Shown here in pieces: positions 56,347-63,546 of a stretch of DNA of 64,000 nt (position 1 is the stretch's first letter; every line of letters starts with the position of its first letter). The notes under the pieces were generated by a model. That model was not told the origin of the DNA and searched no databases. It saw only the letters and a list, made by a program, of their open reading frames with translations. The stretch is from Cellulomonas chitinilytica (GTDB lineage: Bacteria > Actinomycetota > Actinomycetes > Actinomycetales > Cellulomonadaceae), in the NCBI RefSeq assembly GCF_016862675.1, contig NZ_BONK01000005.1, forward strand, positions 1-64,000, written 5' to 3'. The position numbers and the translations under genes are program-made.

Positions 56347-56853
56347 CTAGCGCGCCGGCGGTCTGCGGACCATCCGCACCTCACGCACACCCTCGTCGAC
56401 CTGGCTCGTCCCGTCCGCGACGAAGCCGTGCTTCCGGTAGAACGCCTGGGCACGCGGGTTCGGGTCGGCGACCCACAGTGCGGCCGACACCCCGGGGTCC
56501 AGCACGGCCGTCAGCAGGGCGGCACCCGCACCCGAGCCGTGGGCCGTCACGCGCGTGTAGAGCGCGTACAGCTGCCGGTCCCACGTGGCGTCGTCGTCGA
56601 GGGGAGGACCGGCCAGCGCCAGACCGACGACCTCGTCGCCCCGTTCGGCGAGCGCGGCGGTGCTCTCGCGATACCGGTCCTCGGTCAGGAGCCTCGTCCA
56701 GAACCGCTCACGGCGGGCGAGGAAGCCGGGGTCGTCGAGCACCTCGTCCCGCATCAGGCCCCGGTACGTCTCGCGCCACGACTCGACGTGCACGCGTGCC
56801 AGCGCGGGGACGTCCGCCAGGGCGGGCGCCCGCACGACCACCGGCGACGTCAC
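56347..56853 (-). CDS. GNAT family N-acetyltransferase
   Basis: 168 residues, GTG start, leaderless (TAGGAT, 6 bases). Begins VVRAPALADVPALARVHVESWRETYRG, a common GNAT head. The acetyl-CoA loop GSGAGAALLTAVLD and AQAFYRKHGFVADGTSQ follow. Substrate unknown. It is convergent with the TrmH-like gene and lies just left of the rearranged stretch. Confidence 0.9.
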   Translation of the reverse strand: MTSPVVVRAPALADVPALARVHVESWRETYRGLMRDEVLDDPGFLARRERFWTRLLTEDRYRESTAALAERGDEVVGLALAGPPLDDDATWDRQLYALYTRVTAHGSGAGAALLTAVLDPGVSAALWVADPNPRAQAFYRKHGFVADGTSQVDEGVREVRMVRRPPAR

Positions 56854-56859
56854 GTGCCG

Positions 56860-56865
56860 ATCCTA
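56860..56865 (-). promoter_or_regulatory. -10 box of the GNAT gene, leaderless
   Basis: Minus-strand TAGGAT, 6 bases before the GTG at 56853. Confidence 0.6.
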
Positions 56866-56879
56866 GGAGCGCGCGCCGC

Positions 56880-56972
56880 GGGCGAGCGTGACCGCCGTGA
56901 CGGCGAGACCCCGTGGTCGTACGTCCCCGGCAGCCCGAGCGGGGTGATGCTGCGTACTTCACGTCCGACTCG
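56880..56972 (-). pseudogene. Deletion remnant of a second ybaK-PPTase pair
   Basis: 56880-56910 matches 61179-61209, the 3' end of the PPTase gene, at 28 of 31 bases. 56919-56949 matches 62022-62052 inside ybaK at 30 of 31 bases, with weaker identity continuing to ~56972. The order and strand are the same as in the intact pair, but the ~810 bases between the two pieces are gone. On the minus strand the fragments still read ITPLGLPGTY (YbaK) and, in another frame, LAVTAVTLA (PPTase end). Confidence 0.85.
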
Positions 56973-57051
56973 GCCTCCGGGAGGTGCAGGTTCAAGGACG
57001 CCGCCGAACCTTCCGACACAACCTGGAGAACCTTCCCCGTCAGGAGTGGCT

Positions 57052-57789
57052 GTGCCCGTTGCTGAAGACGTCGACCTCGAGGAGTACCGGTTTGCCGATC
57101 GGCACACGGCTGCTCGTAGCTGGGCGATCGCGGCGGCACTGACCAGACGGCACCCGGACCTGCTCGTCAACAGTGTCGTCGACGAGGAAGGCGCTCAGCT
57201 GCTCATCGTCCACGACGCCAGCGAGCAGCTGCGGATCCAGTTCGACCACGTCGCCTGGATCCAGTTCAACACGTCCGACGGCCACGTCGACCACCTCTAC
57301 TGGGACGAGGTCTTCGCGGCCACCACGGCCGACGTCGTCGACCGCATCGAACGAGCAACCGGGCTGCAGAAGTGGACCGGAGCAGACGTTCCCAGCGTGG
57401 TCATGGGTCATGCACCCGCCTGCCACGGCACGTTCGCCACCCTCCTTCGCGCGCACGCGTACAGCACCCCAGCGCTGACGATCCGCCAGGTGCGATGCGG
57501 CCCCCACGAGGACGACGTCGAGAGCGAGCTGCTCGATCGCTTCGAGTGCCACGGCGAGATAGCAGACGCGATCGACCTGTACTTCTCTCGATGCCAGGAG
57601 CACGGCCGGTGGTACTCACCCGTGTGGGAGCTGGCGGTCGACCTGGAACCGGTCGCGCTCGTCTCCACCGTCACAGGTCACGCATTCCTTCCCGGCGCCC
57701 GCAAGGTCGACCTACGAGGACCAGGGCACGTGCACGTCGCCGTCGCCCATCTGAGCCGCGCGATCTGGGGGTCCACCGATGACCAGTGA
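57052..57789 (+). CDS. Unknown protein A of a tandem paralogous pair
   Basis: 245 residues from the GTG at 57052, which has AGGAG five bases upstream. No membrane segment. The N-terminal block HTAARSWAIAAALTRRHPDL recurs in the next gene as HTQAVTWAIAAQLTAAHPDL, and LYWDEVF / IDWFDVF plus the C-terminal blocks align loosely, so the two are paralogues. The fold looks mixed alpha/beta, with a helix followed by strands. Several His and Cys (MGHAPACHGTF) stand out. I do not recognise the family. Overlaps the next gene by 11 bases. Confidence 0.75.
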   Translation: MPVAEDVDLEEYRFADRHTAARSWAIAAALTRRHPDLLVNSVVDEEGAQLLIVHDASEQLRIQFDHVAWIQFNTSDGHVDHLYWDEVFAATTADVVDRIERATGLQKWTGADVPSVVMGHAPACHGTFATLLRAHAYSTPALTIRQVRCGPHEDDVESELLDRFECHGEIADAIDLYFSRCQEHGRWYSPVWELAVDLEPVALVSTVTGHAFLPGARKVDLRGPGHVHVAVAHLSRAIWGSTDDQ

Positions 57790-58495
57790 GACCGACGAGG
57801 TCGATCTCGCCGCACCCACCCGCAGGCACACGCAGGCTGTCACCTGGGCGATCGCCGCACAGCTCACCGCCGCGCACCCAGACCTCGTCCTGGACCGGCT
57901 CCCGACGGGCGCTGACGACACCGACCTGCTCCTGCGTGCCCGACTCCTGGACGAAGGCGGGACGTTCGCAGTCTCCGACGAGCCCGTTCTGACCTTCCGA
58001 CACAGCACCGGCATCACCGTCCGGTCAGCCGGCGAAGTCGAGACGATCGACTGGTTCGACGTGTTCGCCCAGTCGTTCCCCGACGTCACGACCGATGTCC
58101 TCGGCGAGGCGATCGGACGGCACCACAGGGAAAGCGATGCGCCCGGCGATCTGGGGCTCGTCCACGACTTCGTGGCGACGATCCTCGCCGTGACCGTCGA
58201 CGACGAGCACGAGTGGTCGGTGCACTACACCCCCCGCGAGTGGCACGGCACCCAGATGCCGGGCTGCCACCTCAGCCGCGACGGGCTCGAAGCCGCGCAT
58301 GTCACGTTCACGGGGCGCCACCGTCCACACGGCGCCGGGACGCTGCGGCTCACGACGCGGATCGACACGCCGTTCTGCGCTCTCCCGCGCGGGCCGTACG
58401 AGCCGCCCGTCAACCTCTCCGAGCTGTTTCACGACTGCGATCACGACATGCTCGCGACCGTCATCACCGCACTGGGCACACGGATCGGCGCCTGA
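57779..58495 (+). CDS. Unknown protein B of a tandem paralogous pair
   Basis: 238 residues, ATG inside the end of gene A. Paralogue of A (see shared HT-x3-WAIAA-x-LT-x2-HPDL block). The C-terminal half differs: WSVHYTPREWHGTQMPGCHL, RHRPHGAGTLRLTTRIDTPF and LFHDCDHDMLATVI. Soluble, acidic, no recognised catalytic motif. The pair lies next to the ybaK-PPTase remnant in a stretch that looks acquired. Confidence 0.75.
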   Translation: MTSETDEVDLAAPTRRHTQAVTWAIAAQLTAAHPDLVLDRLPTGADDTDLLLRARLLDEGGTFAVSDEPVLTFRHSTGITVRSAGEVETIDWFDVFAQSFPDVTTDVLGEAIGRHHRESDAPGDLGLVHDFVATILAVTVDDEHEWSVHYTPREWHGTQMPGCHLSRDGLEAAHVTFTGRHRPHGAGTLRLTTRIDTPFCALPRGPYEPPVNLSELFHDCDHDMLATVITALGTRIGA

Positions 58496-58572
58496 CCGAC
58501 ACCACCGACCCCCGATCGGCCTCACAGCTGCGACAGGCAGGCACCCGACGGGCGATCAACGCCGACTTCAGG

Positions 58573-59067
58573 TCAGTTCCCGAGCAGGTGCAGCGCGTGC
58601 CGGTACTTCGCGGCGAGCCGCTCGCGGGACTCGGCGTCGAGCAGGTGCGTGCGGTCGGGGTCGGTGTTGTGGCGGATGTCGGACAGCTTCACCGCTCGCG
58701 CGGCGGGGTGTGCCGCGATCCGCCGGTAGTAGTCGTCGCCGTCGTCAGGTCCGCGGGTCAGGAGTTTCACGACCTCGATGACGTCGTCATGGATGCCCGC
58801 TCGCGCGAGCAGGTTCGCGTCGACCGAGGTGTCCTCGATGACGTCGTGCAGCCACGCCGCGCAGTGCTCGAGCGTCTGCTCCTTCGGGTCGAAACGAGCA
58901 GCGACCGCCGCAGGGTGACCGATGTACGCGACGCCGAGCTTGTCGATCTGGCCCTCGTGCGCGACGACGGCGACCGCTTGTGCGCGGGCCACCTGGTCGA
59001 TCCGTCCCTCGACGGACAGCTCGTCCATCGGTCCGCGGGCCCACGTCGTGAGGTCGATCCCGGTCAC
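58573..59067 (-). CDS. HD-domain protein resembling small alarmone hydrolases
   Basis: 164 residues, GTG start. The residues that form the (p)ppGpp hydrolase site of Rel/SpoT enzymes all have counterparts: H51 in AYIGHP, H74-D75 and E78-D79 in LHDVIEDT, and D130/N134 in VKLSDIRHN. There is no synthetase, TGS or ACT domain, so it would be a stand-alone hydrolase (MESH1/SAH type). It could also act on other nucleotides. Coupled by a GTGA overlap to the truncated HAD gene upstream; no small alarmone synthetase is nearby. Confidence 0.82.
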   Translation of the reverse strand: MTGIDLTTWARGPMDELSVEGRIDQVARAQAVAVVAHEGQIDKLGVAYIGHPAAVAARFDPKEQTLEHCAAWLHDVIEDTSVDANLLARAGIHDDVIEVVKLLTRGPDDGDDYYRRIAAHPAARAVKLSDIRHNTDPDRTHLLDAESRERLAAKYRHALHLLGN

Positions 59068-59291
59068 GCGCGCTCCTTCAGGTAGGCGACGACGTCGGGC
59101 CAGGTCGGACGGGTGCCACCTGGGCCGAAGTGGATGACTTCACCCCCATGCTCGGGGAACCGGTCGGCACCGTTCTTGTGCGGGCGGTCGTCCACGAGGA
59201 ACTCGCCACGAAAGACGTCATTCGTGACCGGGCTCCAGTGCCAGTCGACGTCTCCCAGTTGCCATCGGTGCGGCACCGAGGATCCCTTCAC
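59064..59291 (-). pseudogene. C-terminal fragment of a HAD/5'-nucleotidase-like gene
   Basis: 75 codons. GEFLVDDRPHKNGAD and GGEVIHFGPG...WPDVVAYLKER match the C-terminal end of deoxy-5'-nucleotidase-type HAD proteins, which carry the acidic motif IV in DDRP. The N-terminal catalytic Asp motif, the cap and motifs II-III are missing, and nothing upstream on this strand restores them. It is therefore probably a decayed gene, although a short ATG-started product cannot be excluded. Its stop overlaps the HD gene start, so the two were once an operon. Confidence 0.65.
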
Positions 59292-59504
59292 GTGTCGGCA
59301 ACCTTCCCGGCACCCTACTCACCGGCTTTGACGCACACATGCAACGGATCGGCAGTGCATGGCGATCGTGAGTGGTGGCGGCGCGACGTGCGAACGACCC
59401 GACGGACGCCGCGCGGCCACCGACGTCACACGGCGCAGCCCTCAAGGCGGGCGGTCTGCGCGACGAGTGTCATGACAGACGAACGAGCATGAGTGAGGTG
59501 CGAC

Positions 59505-60041
59505 ATGGTCTCGACCCAAGCCCTGAGCAAGCCTGGCGCCTCGGAGCGGCCTGAGCTGTTCCACACCGCCGACGGCACGCGCCGGCACCTGAGGTTCTGC
59601 TCGCACTTCTCCGACACGCCGGCGGACCGGATCCTCGAGGCTGCCGTCGACGACGGCCGGCCGCTGTGCGAGTGGTCGGCGGCCGAGATCGCGGGGCAAG
59701 GGCAGACGCGGTTCGAGACCCTCGACGAGGCCCTCGAGGCCTATCGAGCGCCGCTCGAGAATCGTGACCGGATGCGTGAGGTCGCCGCCGGGTTCACGTA
59801 CGACAAGGTCTGGATGCCCAACTCCGGGTCGTACGTGGCGATCGCCGTGGAGGGGCAGAACGCCCTCGCCTACTTCGGCAAGACGTACCTGTGGACCGCC
59901 GCCGGCGGCACCGAGACGTTGACGGGGTACGTCGCGGGAGCGGGTACCGGGCCGGCCTCGACCCGCACGCAGGACGAGCGCACCTGCCCGACGCACCACC
60001 TGTCGATTCCGGCGACGGGCGTCTGCGACTACTGCGCCTGA
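59505..60041 (+). CDS. Unknown protein with C-terminal zinc-knuckle motif
   Basis: 178 residues from the ATG at 59505, preceded by GAGGTG. The body contains FHTADGTRRHLRFCSHFSD, EWSAAEIAGQGQTRFETLDE and KVWMPNSGSYVAIAVEG. The end, CPTHHLSIPATGVCDYC, gives a CxxH-x9-CxxC arrangement that could bind zinc. No family recognised. Its last 13 bases overlap, tail to tail, the ADP-ribosylglycohydrolase gene. Confidence 0.72.
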   Translation: MVSTQALSKPGASERPELFHTADGTRRHLRFCSHFSDTPADRILEAAVDDGRPLCEWSAAEIAGQGQTRFETLDEALEAYRAPLENRDRMREVAAGFTYDKVWMPNSGSYVAIAVEGQNALAYFGKTYLWTAAGGTETLTGYVAGAGTGPASTRTQDERTCPTHHLSIPATGVCDYCA

Positions 60042-61012
60042 GTCACCGTCCGACCGCAGGGTGAGTGCCGCCGGGTCGCGGCGCGTTCGGCGAGGTGGAC
60101 CAGGTCGTCGGCCCGGACGCCCGGCCAGCCGTGGAGGAGGGCCCGCCACGGTCCCGGTACGCCGGACCCGCCATGGACGGCGCCGGCCAGTGCGCCCGCG
60201 ATCGCAGCGACGGTGTCGGTGTCGCCGCCGCCGCGGACCGCTCGCTCGAGCGCGGCGACGACGTCGGCGCTGCCGGCGACCGCCGTGAGCGCCGACTGGA
60301 ACGCCGCCACGATCCAGCCGTTGCGACCGGTGTGGTCTCGCGGGTCGGCCTCGGGGCGGAGCGCCTCGTCGACGAGGGACGCCCAACGGTCCCGCCGCGC
60401 GGCGGGGATCCAGGCCACCTGCCCCCGGACGTCGAGCTCGCCCGTCAGGATGGCGTGCCGGATCGCCAGGCACCAGATCGCGCAGGCGTCGGCGTTGTCG
60501 TCCTCCCAGTGGGTGAGCTGGGCGACCCGGGTCGCGGCATCCACGAGGGCCGGCTCGTCGCCGTCACCGAGGTAGCCGAGCGCCACGGGTCCGGTCCGCA
60601 TGAGCGATCCGTTCCCCGCGCTGCGTCCCGTGCGCTCGTGCTCCGCACGTGCCGACGCGCGGGCGGCGTCCTCGGTCGTGACACCGCCCAGCCCGTGCAG
60701 CACGCGTGAGGTCTGCGCGCCGACGTCCAGCGACGTGCGCGACCACTCGAGCCACTCGCCGGCGATGCGTCCGAGCACCGCGGCGTCGCTCAGGGCGTCG
60801 CCCCGGGCCAGGGCCTGCAGCAGCGGGACCGCCATCGACGTGTCGTCGGTCCACTCGCCGACGCCGTGCCCGAAGTGGCCCACGCCGAACTCGACCCGTC
60901 GGTCGTCGGCGAGTGCGGGGCCGAACTCGTACTGGGAGCCCAGTGCGTCACCGGCCGCGGAGGCCAGGACGGCGCCGACGGCGCGGTCGAGCTGGGCGGG
61001 GGACAGGTCCAC
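60029..61012 (-). CDS. ADP-ribosylglycohydrolase family protein
   Basis: 327 residues, GTG start with GGAG six bases upstream. DraG/ARH fold: AVGAVLASAAGDALGSQYEFG at the N-terminus, GEWTDDTSM and GGDTDTVAAIAGALAGA supply the acidic residues that bind the two Mg ions. Members remove ADP-ribose from proteins or small molecules; the target is unknown. No ADP-ribosyltransferase is in the window, although a NUDIX ADP-ribose pyrophosphatase is encoded at 13455. Confidence 0.92.
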   Translation of the reverse strand: MDLSPAQLDRAVGAVLASAAGDALGSQYEFGPALADDRRVEFGVGHFGHGVGEWTDDTSMAVPLLQALARGDALSDAAVLGRIAGEWLEWSRTSLDVGAQTSRVLHGLGGVTTEDAARASARAEHERTGRSAGNGSLMRTGPVALGYLGDGDEPALVDAATRVAQLTHWEDDNADACAIWCLAIRHAILTGELDVRGQVAWIPAARRDRWASLVDEALRPEADPRDHTGRNGWIVAAFQSALTAVAGSADVVAALERAVRGGGDTDTVAAIAGALAGAVHGGSGVPGPWRALLHGWPGVRADDLVHLAERAATRRHSPCGRTVTQAQ

Positions 61013-61170
61013 GGCGTCTCCGGGTCAGGTGAGGGGTCGACGGGAGCGGCGGCCGCCCTCCACGCCGACAAGTGTCCACGCATCCCGGCGTGGCGGGGGA
61101 CAGGCAGGTCGGACGGCGCGCGGACCGGCGCATCGAACGTCCAGGTGCGGTCGTGTCCGGGTGCCGGAGC

Positions 61171-61797
61171 TCACCTCAGGGCGAGCGTCACCGCCGTCAC
61201 GACGAGACCGCCGCGCGCCGCCCACCGGCCGTGCAGCTCGTCGACGCCGAGCCCGTCGCGCCCGATACGGGCGACGAACGTGCCGTCGCCCAGCCGCACG
61301 TCGACGTCCTCGAACCCCAGCCACGTCCGCACCTGCGGGTACCAGACCTTGTAGACCGACTCCTTCGCCGAGAACAGCACCCGGTCGGGGCAGCGTGCGG
61401 GGTCGACGGAGCGCAGGGCCTCCCGCTCCGTCTCGCTCATCACGAGCGGTCCCACCCCGTCGGGCAACGGCGCGAGGACCTCGGCGTCGATCCCGACGGC
61501 GACCCACTCGTCGGAGCGGGCCACGGCGGCGGCCCTGTACCCGTCGCAGTGCGTCATGCTGCCGACGACGCCCGGCGGCCACACGGGGGCCCGGTCGGGG
61601 GCGGACGGGATCGGGCCCGCAACCAGGCCGAGACGGCCGAGCGCGGTGCGGGCGCACGCCCTGACGGCGGCGTACTCGGCGCGGCGGGCGGGGACGGCGC
61701 CGGCGACCGCGACGGCCTCCTCGGGGAACAGCGGCGCGACGTCCGGGGGGCCCACGTGCTCCTCGACCTCGATGCCCGCCGGGAGCACGGATCGCAT
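61171..61797 (-). CDS. 4'-phosphopantetheinyl transferase (EntD/PptT-like)
   Basis: 208 residues from the ATG at 61797; a GTG one codon earlier (61800) is six bases from a weak CAGACT box and may be the natural leaderless start. PPTase motifs: VGSMTHCDGYRAAAVA, VGIDAEVLAPL and FSAKESVYKVWYP. It activates carrier proteins of siderophore, polyketide or peptide synthases; no such synthase is in the window. A 3'-end fragment of a second copy lies at 56880. Confidence 0.9.
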   Translation of the reverse strand: MRSVLPAGIEVEEHVGPPDVAPLFPEEAVAVAGAVPARRAEYAAVRACARTALGRLGLVAGPIPSAPDRAPVWPPGVVGSMTHCDGYRAAAVARSDEWVAVGIDAEVLAPLPDGVGPLVMSETEREALRSVDPARCPDRVLFSAKESVYKVWYPQVRTWLGFEDVDVRLGDGTFVARIGRDGLGVDELHGRWAARGGLVVTAVTLALR

Positions 61798-61862
61798 CAC
61801 GCGCCCAGTCTGGCAGGCGGTCCGACGGCGGTCCGGCAGGGACGAGACGCGGCGACGGCTCG

Positions 61863-62459
61863 TCAGGGCAGCGCGAGCCCGTCGACGACCTCGACGCCGG
61901 GCGCCCGGCCCAGCAGCGCACCCGGGAGGGCCAGCTTCGAGCGGCGCAGGCCGCTGCCGATCACGACGTCGCCGCCCGCACCGGGCTCCTCGACCGTCAC
62001 GCGGGCGTCCACGAGGACCCGGTACGTGCCCGGCAGCCCGAGCGGGGTGATGCCGCCGTACTCCATGCCTGACTCGGCCGTCGCGCGGTCCATCGGCAGG
62101 AACGAGGCCTTGCGCACGTCGAGCAGCCGCTTGACCGCGTTGTTGACGTCCGCCCGGGTCGTCGCCCGGACCACGGCGGCGGCGATGCGCTCGTCGCCCT
62201 CGCGTCGACCGGCGACGAGCACGCAGTTCGCGGACGCCGCGGGCGGCAGCCCGTACGCCTCGGTGAGCGCCGCCGTGTCGGCGAGGTCGGGGTCGATCTC
62301 GGTGACGAGCACCGCGCCGGCGGCGGCCGGGTCGACGTCCGCCCACCGGCGCAGGTGGGCGAGCGTGCTCGGTGCGAGCAGGTCCGGATGGTCCAGGGCG
62401 GGTGCCCAGGTCAGCGCGCCGCCGGCGAGGAACGTCGTCGGCTCCTGCTCGGCGGTCAC
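61863..62459 (-). CDS. ybaK: YbaK/EbsC family aminoacyl-tRNA deacylase
   Basis: 198 residues, GTG overlapping the upstream stop by four bases. Editing-domain fold: ANCVLVAGRREGDERIAAAVV, the lysine of VNNAVKRLLDVRKASF, then MEYGGITPLGLPG, the loop that shapes the active site. Such proteins hydrolyse mischarged tRNA, for example Cys-tRNA-Pro, although the actinobacterial group is little tested. Part of this gene is duplicated at 56919-56972. Confidence 0.88.
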   Translation of the reverse strand: MTAEQEPTTFLAGGALTWAPALDHPDLLAPSTLAHLRRWADVDPAAAGAVLVTEIDPDLADTAALTEAYGLPPAASANCVLVAGRREGDERIAAAVVRATTRADVNNAVKRLLDVRKASFLPMDRATAESGMEYGGITPLGLPGTYRVLVDARVTVEEPGAGGDVVIGSGLRRSKLALPGALLGRAPGVEVVDGLALP

Positions 62460-62869
62460 GGCGTGTCCGTCGGTCGGGGAGCCTCGTCGACGGCGGGCAG
62501 GATGAGGCGCAGGTCCGCGGTCCGGACCAGCCCGGCCCGGTGACCGGTCCGCGCGTCCGCCTCGTCGACGAGCCGGTGCAGGGCCACCAGCAGCCCGCGC
62601 TCGCGGGCCAGGGCGACGACCGCCCGGTTCTCGTCGTGCCCGAGCTCGTCGTCGCGCCCCGTCAGCTCGCCGAGGCGGCGCATGAGGACACCCGACGAGA
62701 ACGCGATCCGGTCGAGGGCGTACGTGCCCCGTTCGAGCAGCTCCTGGTCCGACTTGCTGTCGAGCTGGACGTGCGCCAGCCACTCCGCCAGGGCCTCGAG
62801 CGCGGCGACGTCCTCGGAGAGCCGTTCATGGTTCGGGCCGAGCCCTTCGGAGAACTGCATGGGCGTCAT
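62456..62869 (-). CDS. Small conserved helical protein upstream of ybaK
   Basis: 137 residues from the ATG at 62869; ATGs at 62860 and 62878 are alternatives and no ribosome site decides. Helices such as NHERLSEDVAALEALAEWLAHVQL and RAVVALARERGLLVALHRLVDEA, no membrane segment. Function unknown. Coupled to ybaK by the GTGA overlap. Confidence 0.75.
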   Translation of the reverse strand: MTPMQFSEGLGPNHERLSEDVAALEALAEWLAHVQLDSKSDQELLERGTYALDRIAFSSGVLMRRLGELTGRDDELGHDENRAVVALARERGLLVALHRLVDEADARTGHRAGLVRTADLRLILPAVDEAPRPTDTP

Positions 62870-62928
62870 TGTGCACACCGCCGTGCGCGCCGCGGGGAGG
62901 ACGAGGCGTCACGTTCGTCACGGGGCGC

Positions 62929-62992
62929 GCGGACGACCCTGCGGACGACCCTGCGGACGACCGGGCGGACGACCGGGCGGACGACCGGGCGG
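62929..62992. repeat. 12-bp tandem repeat, 5.3 copies
   Basis: GCGGACGACCCT twice, GCGGACGACCGG three times, and a GCGG remainder. It sits between the PEBP gene stop (62994) and the start of the small protein, so it is a non-coding VNTR candidate. Confidence 0.95.
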
Positions 62993-62993
62993 T

Positions 62994-63539
62994 TCACGAC
63001 GTCCGGTACGTGCCGACCAGGACGGCGCGCGCGAGCGTGTGGAACACCGCGGCGGTGCTGGCCTTGCCGGGCAGGGTGTCCCGGTCGAGACCCATCGAGG
63101 GGACGTCGAGCGCGCTCACCACGAAGAAGTACCGGTGCACCTGGTCCCCGGGCGGGGGAGCGGCCCCCCGGTAGGCGGCGACGCCGTCGTCGCCGCGGAG
63201 CTGGAACGCCCCCCGCGGGAGGTGCGCGCCGTCGGGCGTCCCGATCCCCTGAGGCAGCTCGGTCGTGGACGCGGGCACGTCGACGAGGGTCCAGTGCCAC
63301 CACCCGGCCGGACCCGGTGCGTCGGGGTCGAAGCACGTGACGAGGAACGACCGTGTCTCGGGCGGGAAGCCCGACCAGGCCAGGTGCGGCGAGACGTTGC
63401 GGCCCGCCGCGGTGTTCGTGTGCACGTCGGGGACCCGTTCGCCCTGCCGGACGTCGTCGCTGCGCAGCTCGAACGCGGGCACCGCGGGAAGCAGGGAGTA
63501 GGGGTCGGGAGCCACCGGTCGGGTCAGGGAGGCGGTCAT
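62994..63539 (-). CDS. YbhB/YbcL family PEBP protein
   Basis: 181 residues from the ATG at 63539. Phosphatidylethanolamine-binding-protein fold: GRNVSPHLAWSGFPPETRSF, the DPDAP of CFDPDAPGPAGWWHWTLVDVP, and HRYFFVVSALDVPS. Bacterial members are called Raf-kinase-inhibitor-like, but their role is unknown. No signal peptide. The stop adjoins the 12-bp repeat array. Confidence 0.92.
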   Translation of the reverse strand: MTASLTRPVAPDPYSLLPAVPAFELRSDDVRQGERVPDVHTNTAAGRNVSPHLAWSGFPPETRSFLVTCFDPDAPGPAGWWHWTLVDVPASTTELPQGIGTPDGAHLPRGAFQLRGDDGVAAYRGAAPPPGDQVHRYFFVVSALDVPSMGLDRDTLPGKASTAAVFHTLARAVLVGTYRTS

Positions 63540-63546
63540 CGCGACA

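Noticed and set aside
56321..56368. Hairpin between the TrmH-like gene and the GNAT gene
   Set aside because: Only a 6-bp stem plus a 4-bp stem after a bulge. Too weak to call a terminator.
62929..62992. CRISPR array
   Set aside because: Units are 12 bp with no spacers. No cas genes are present.
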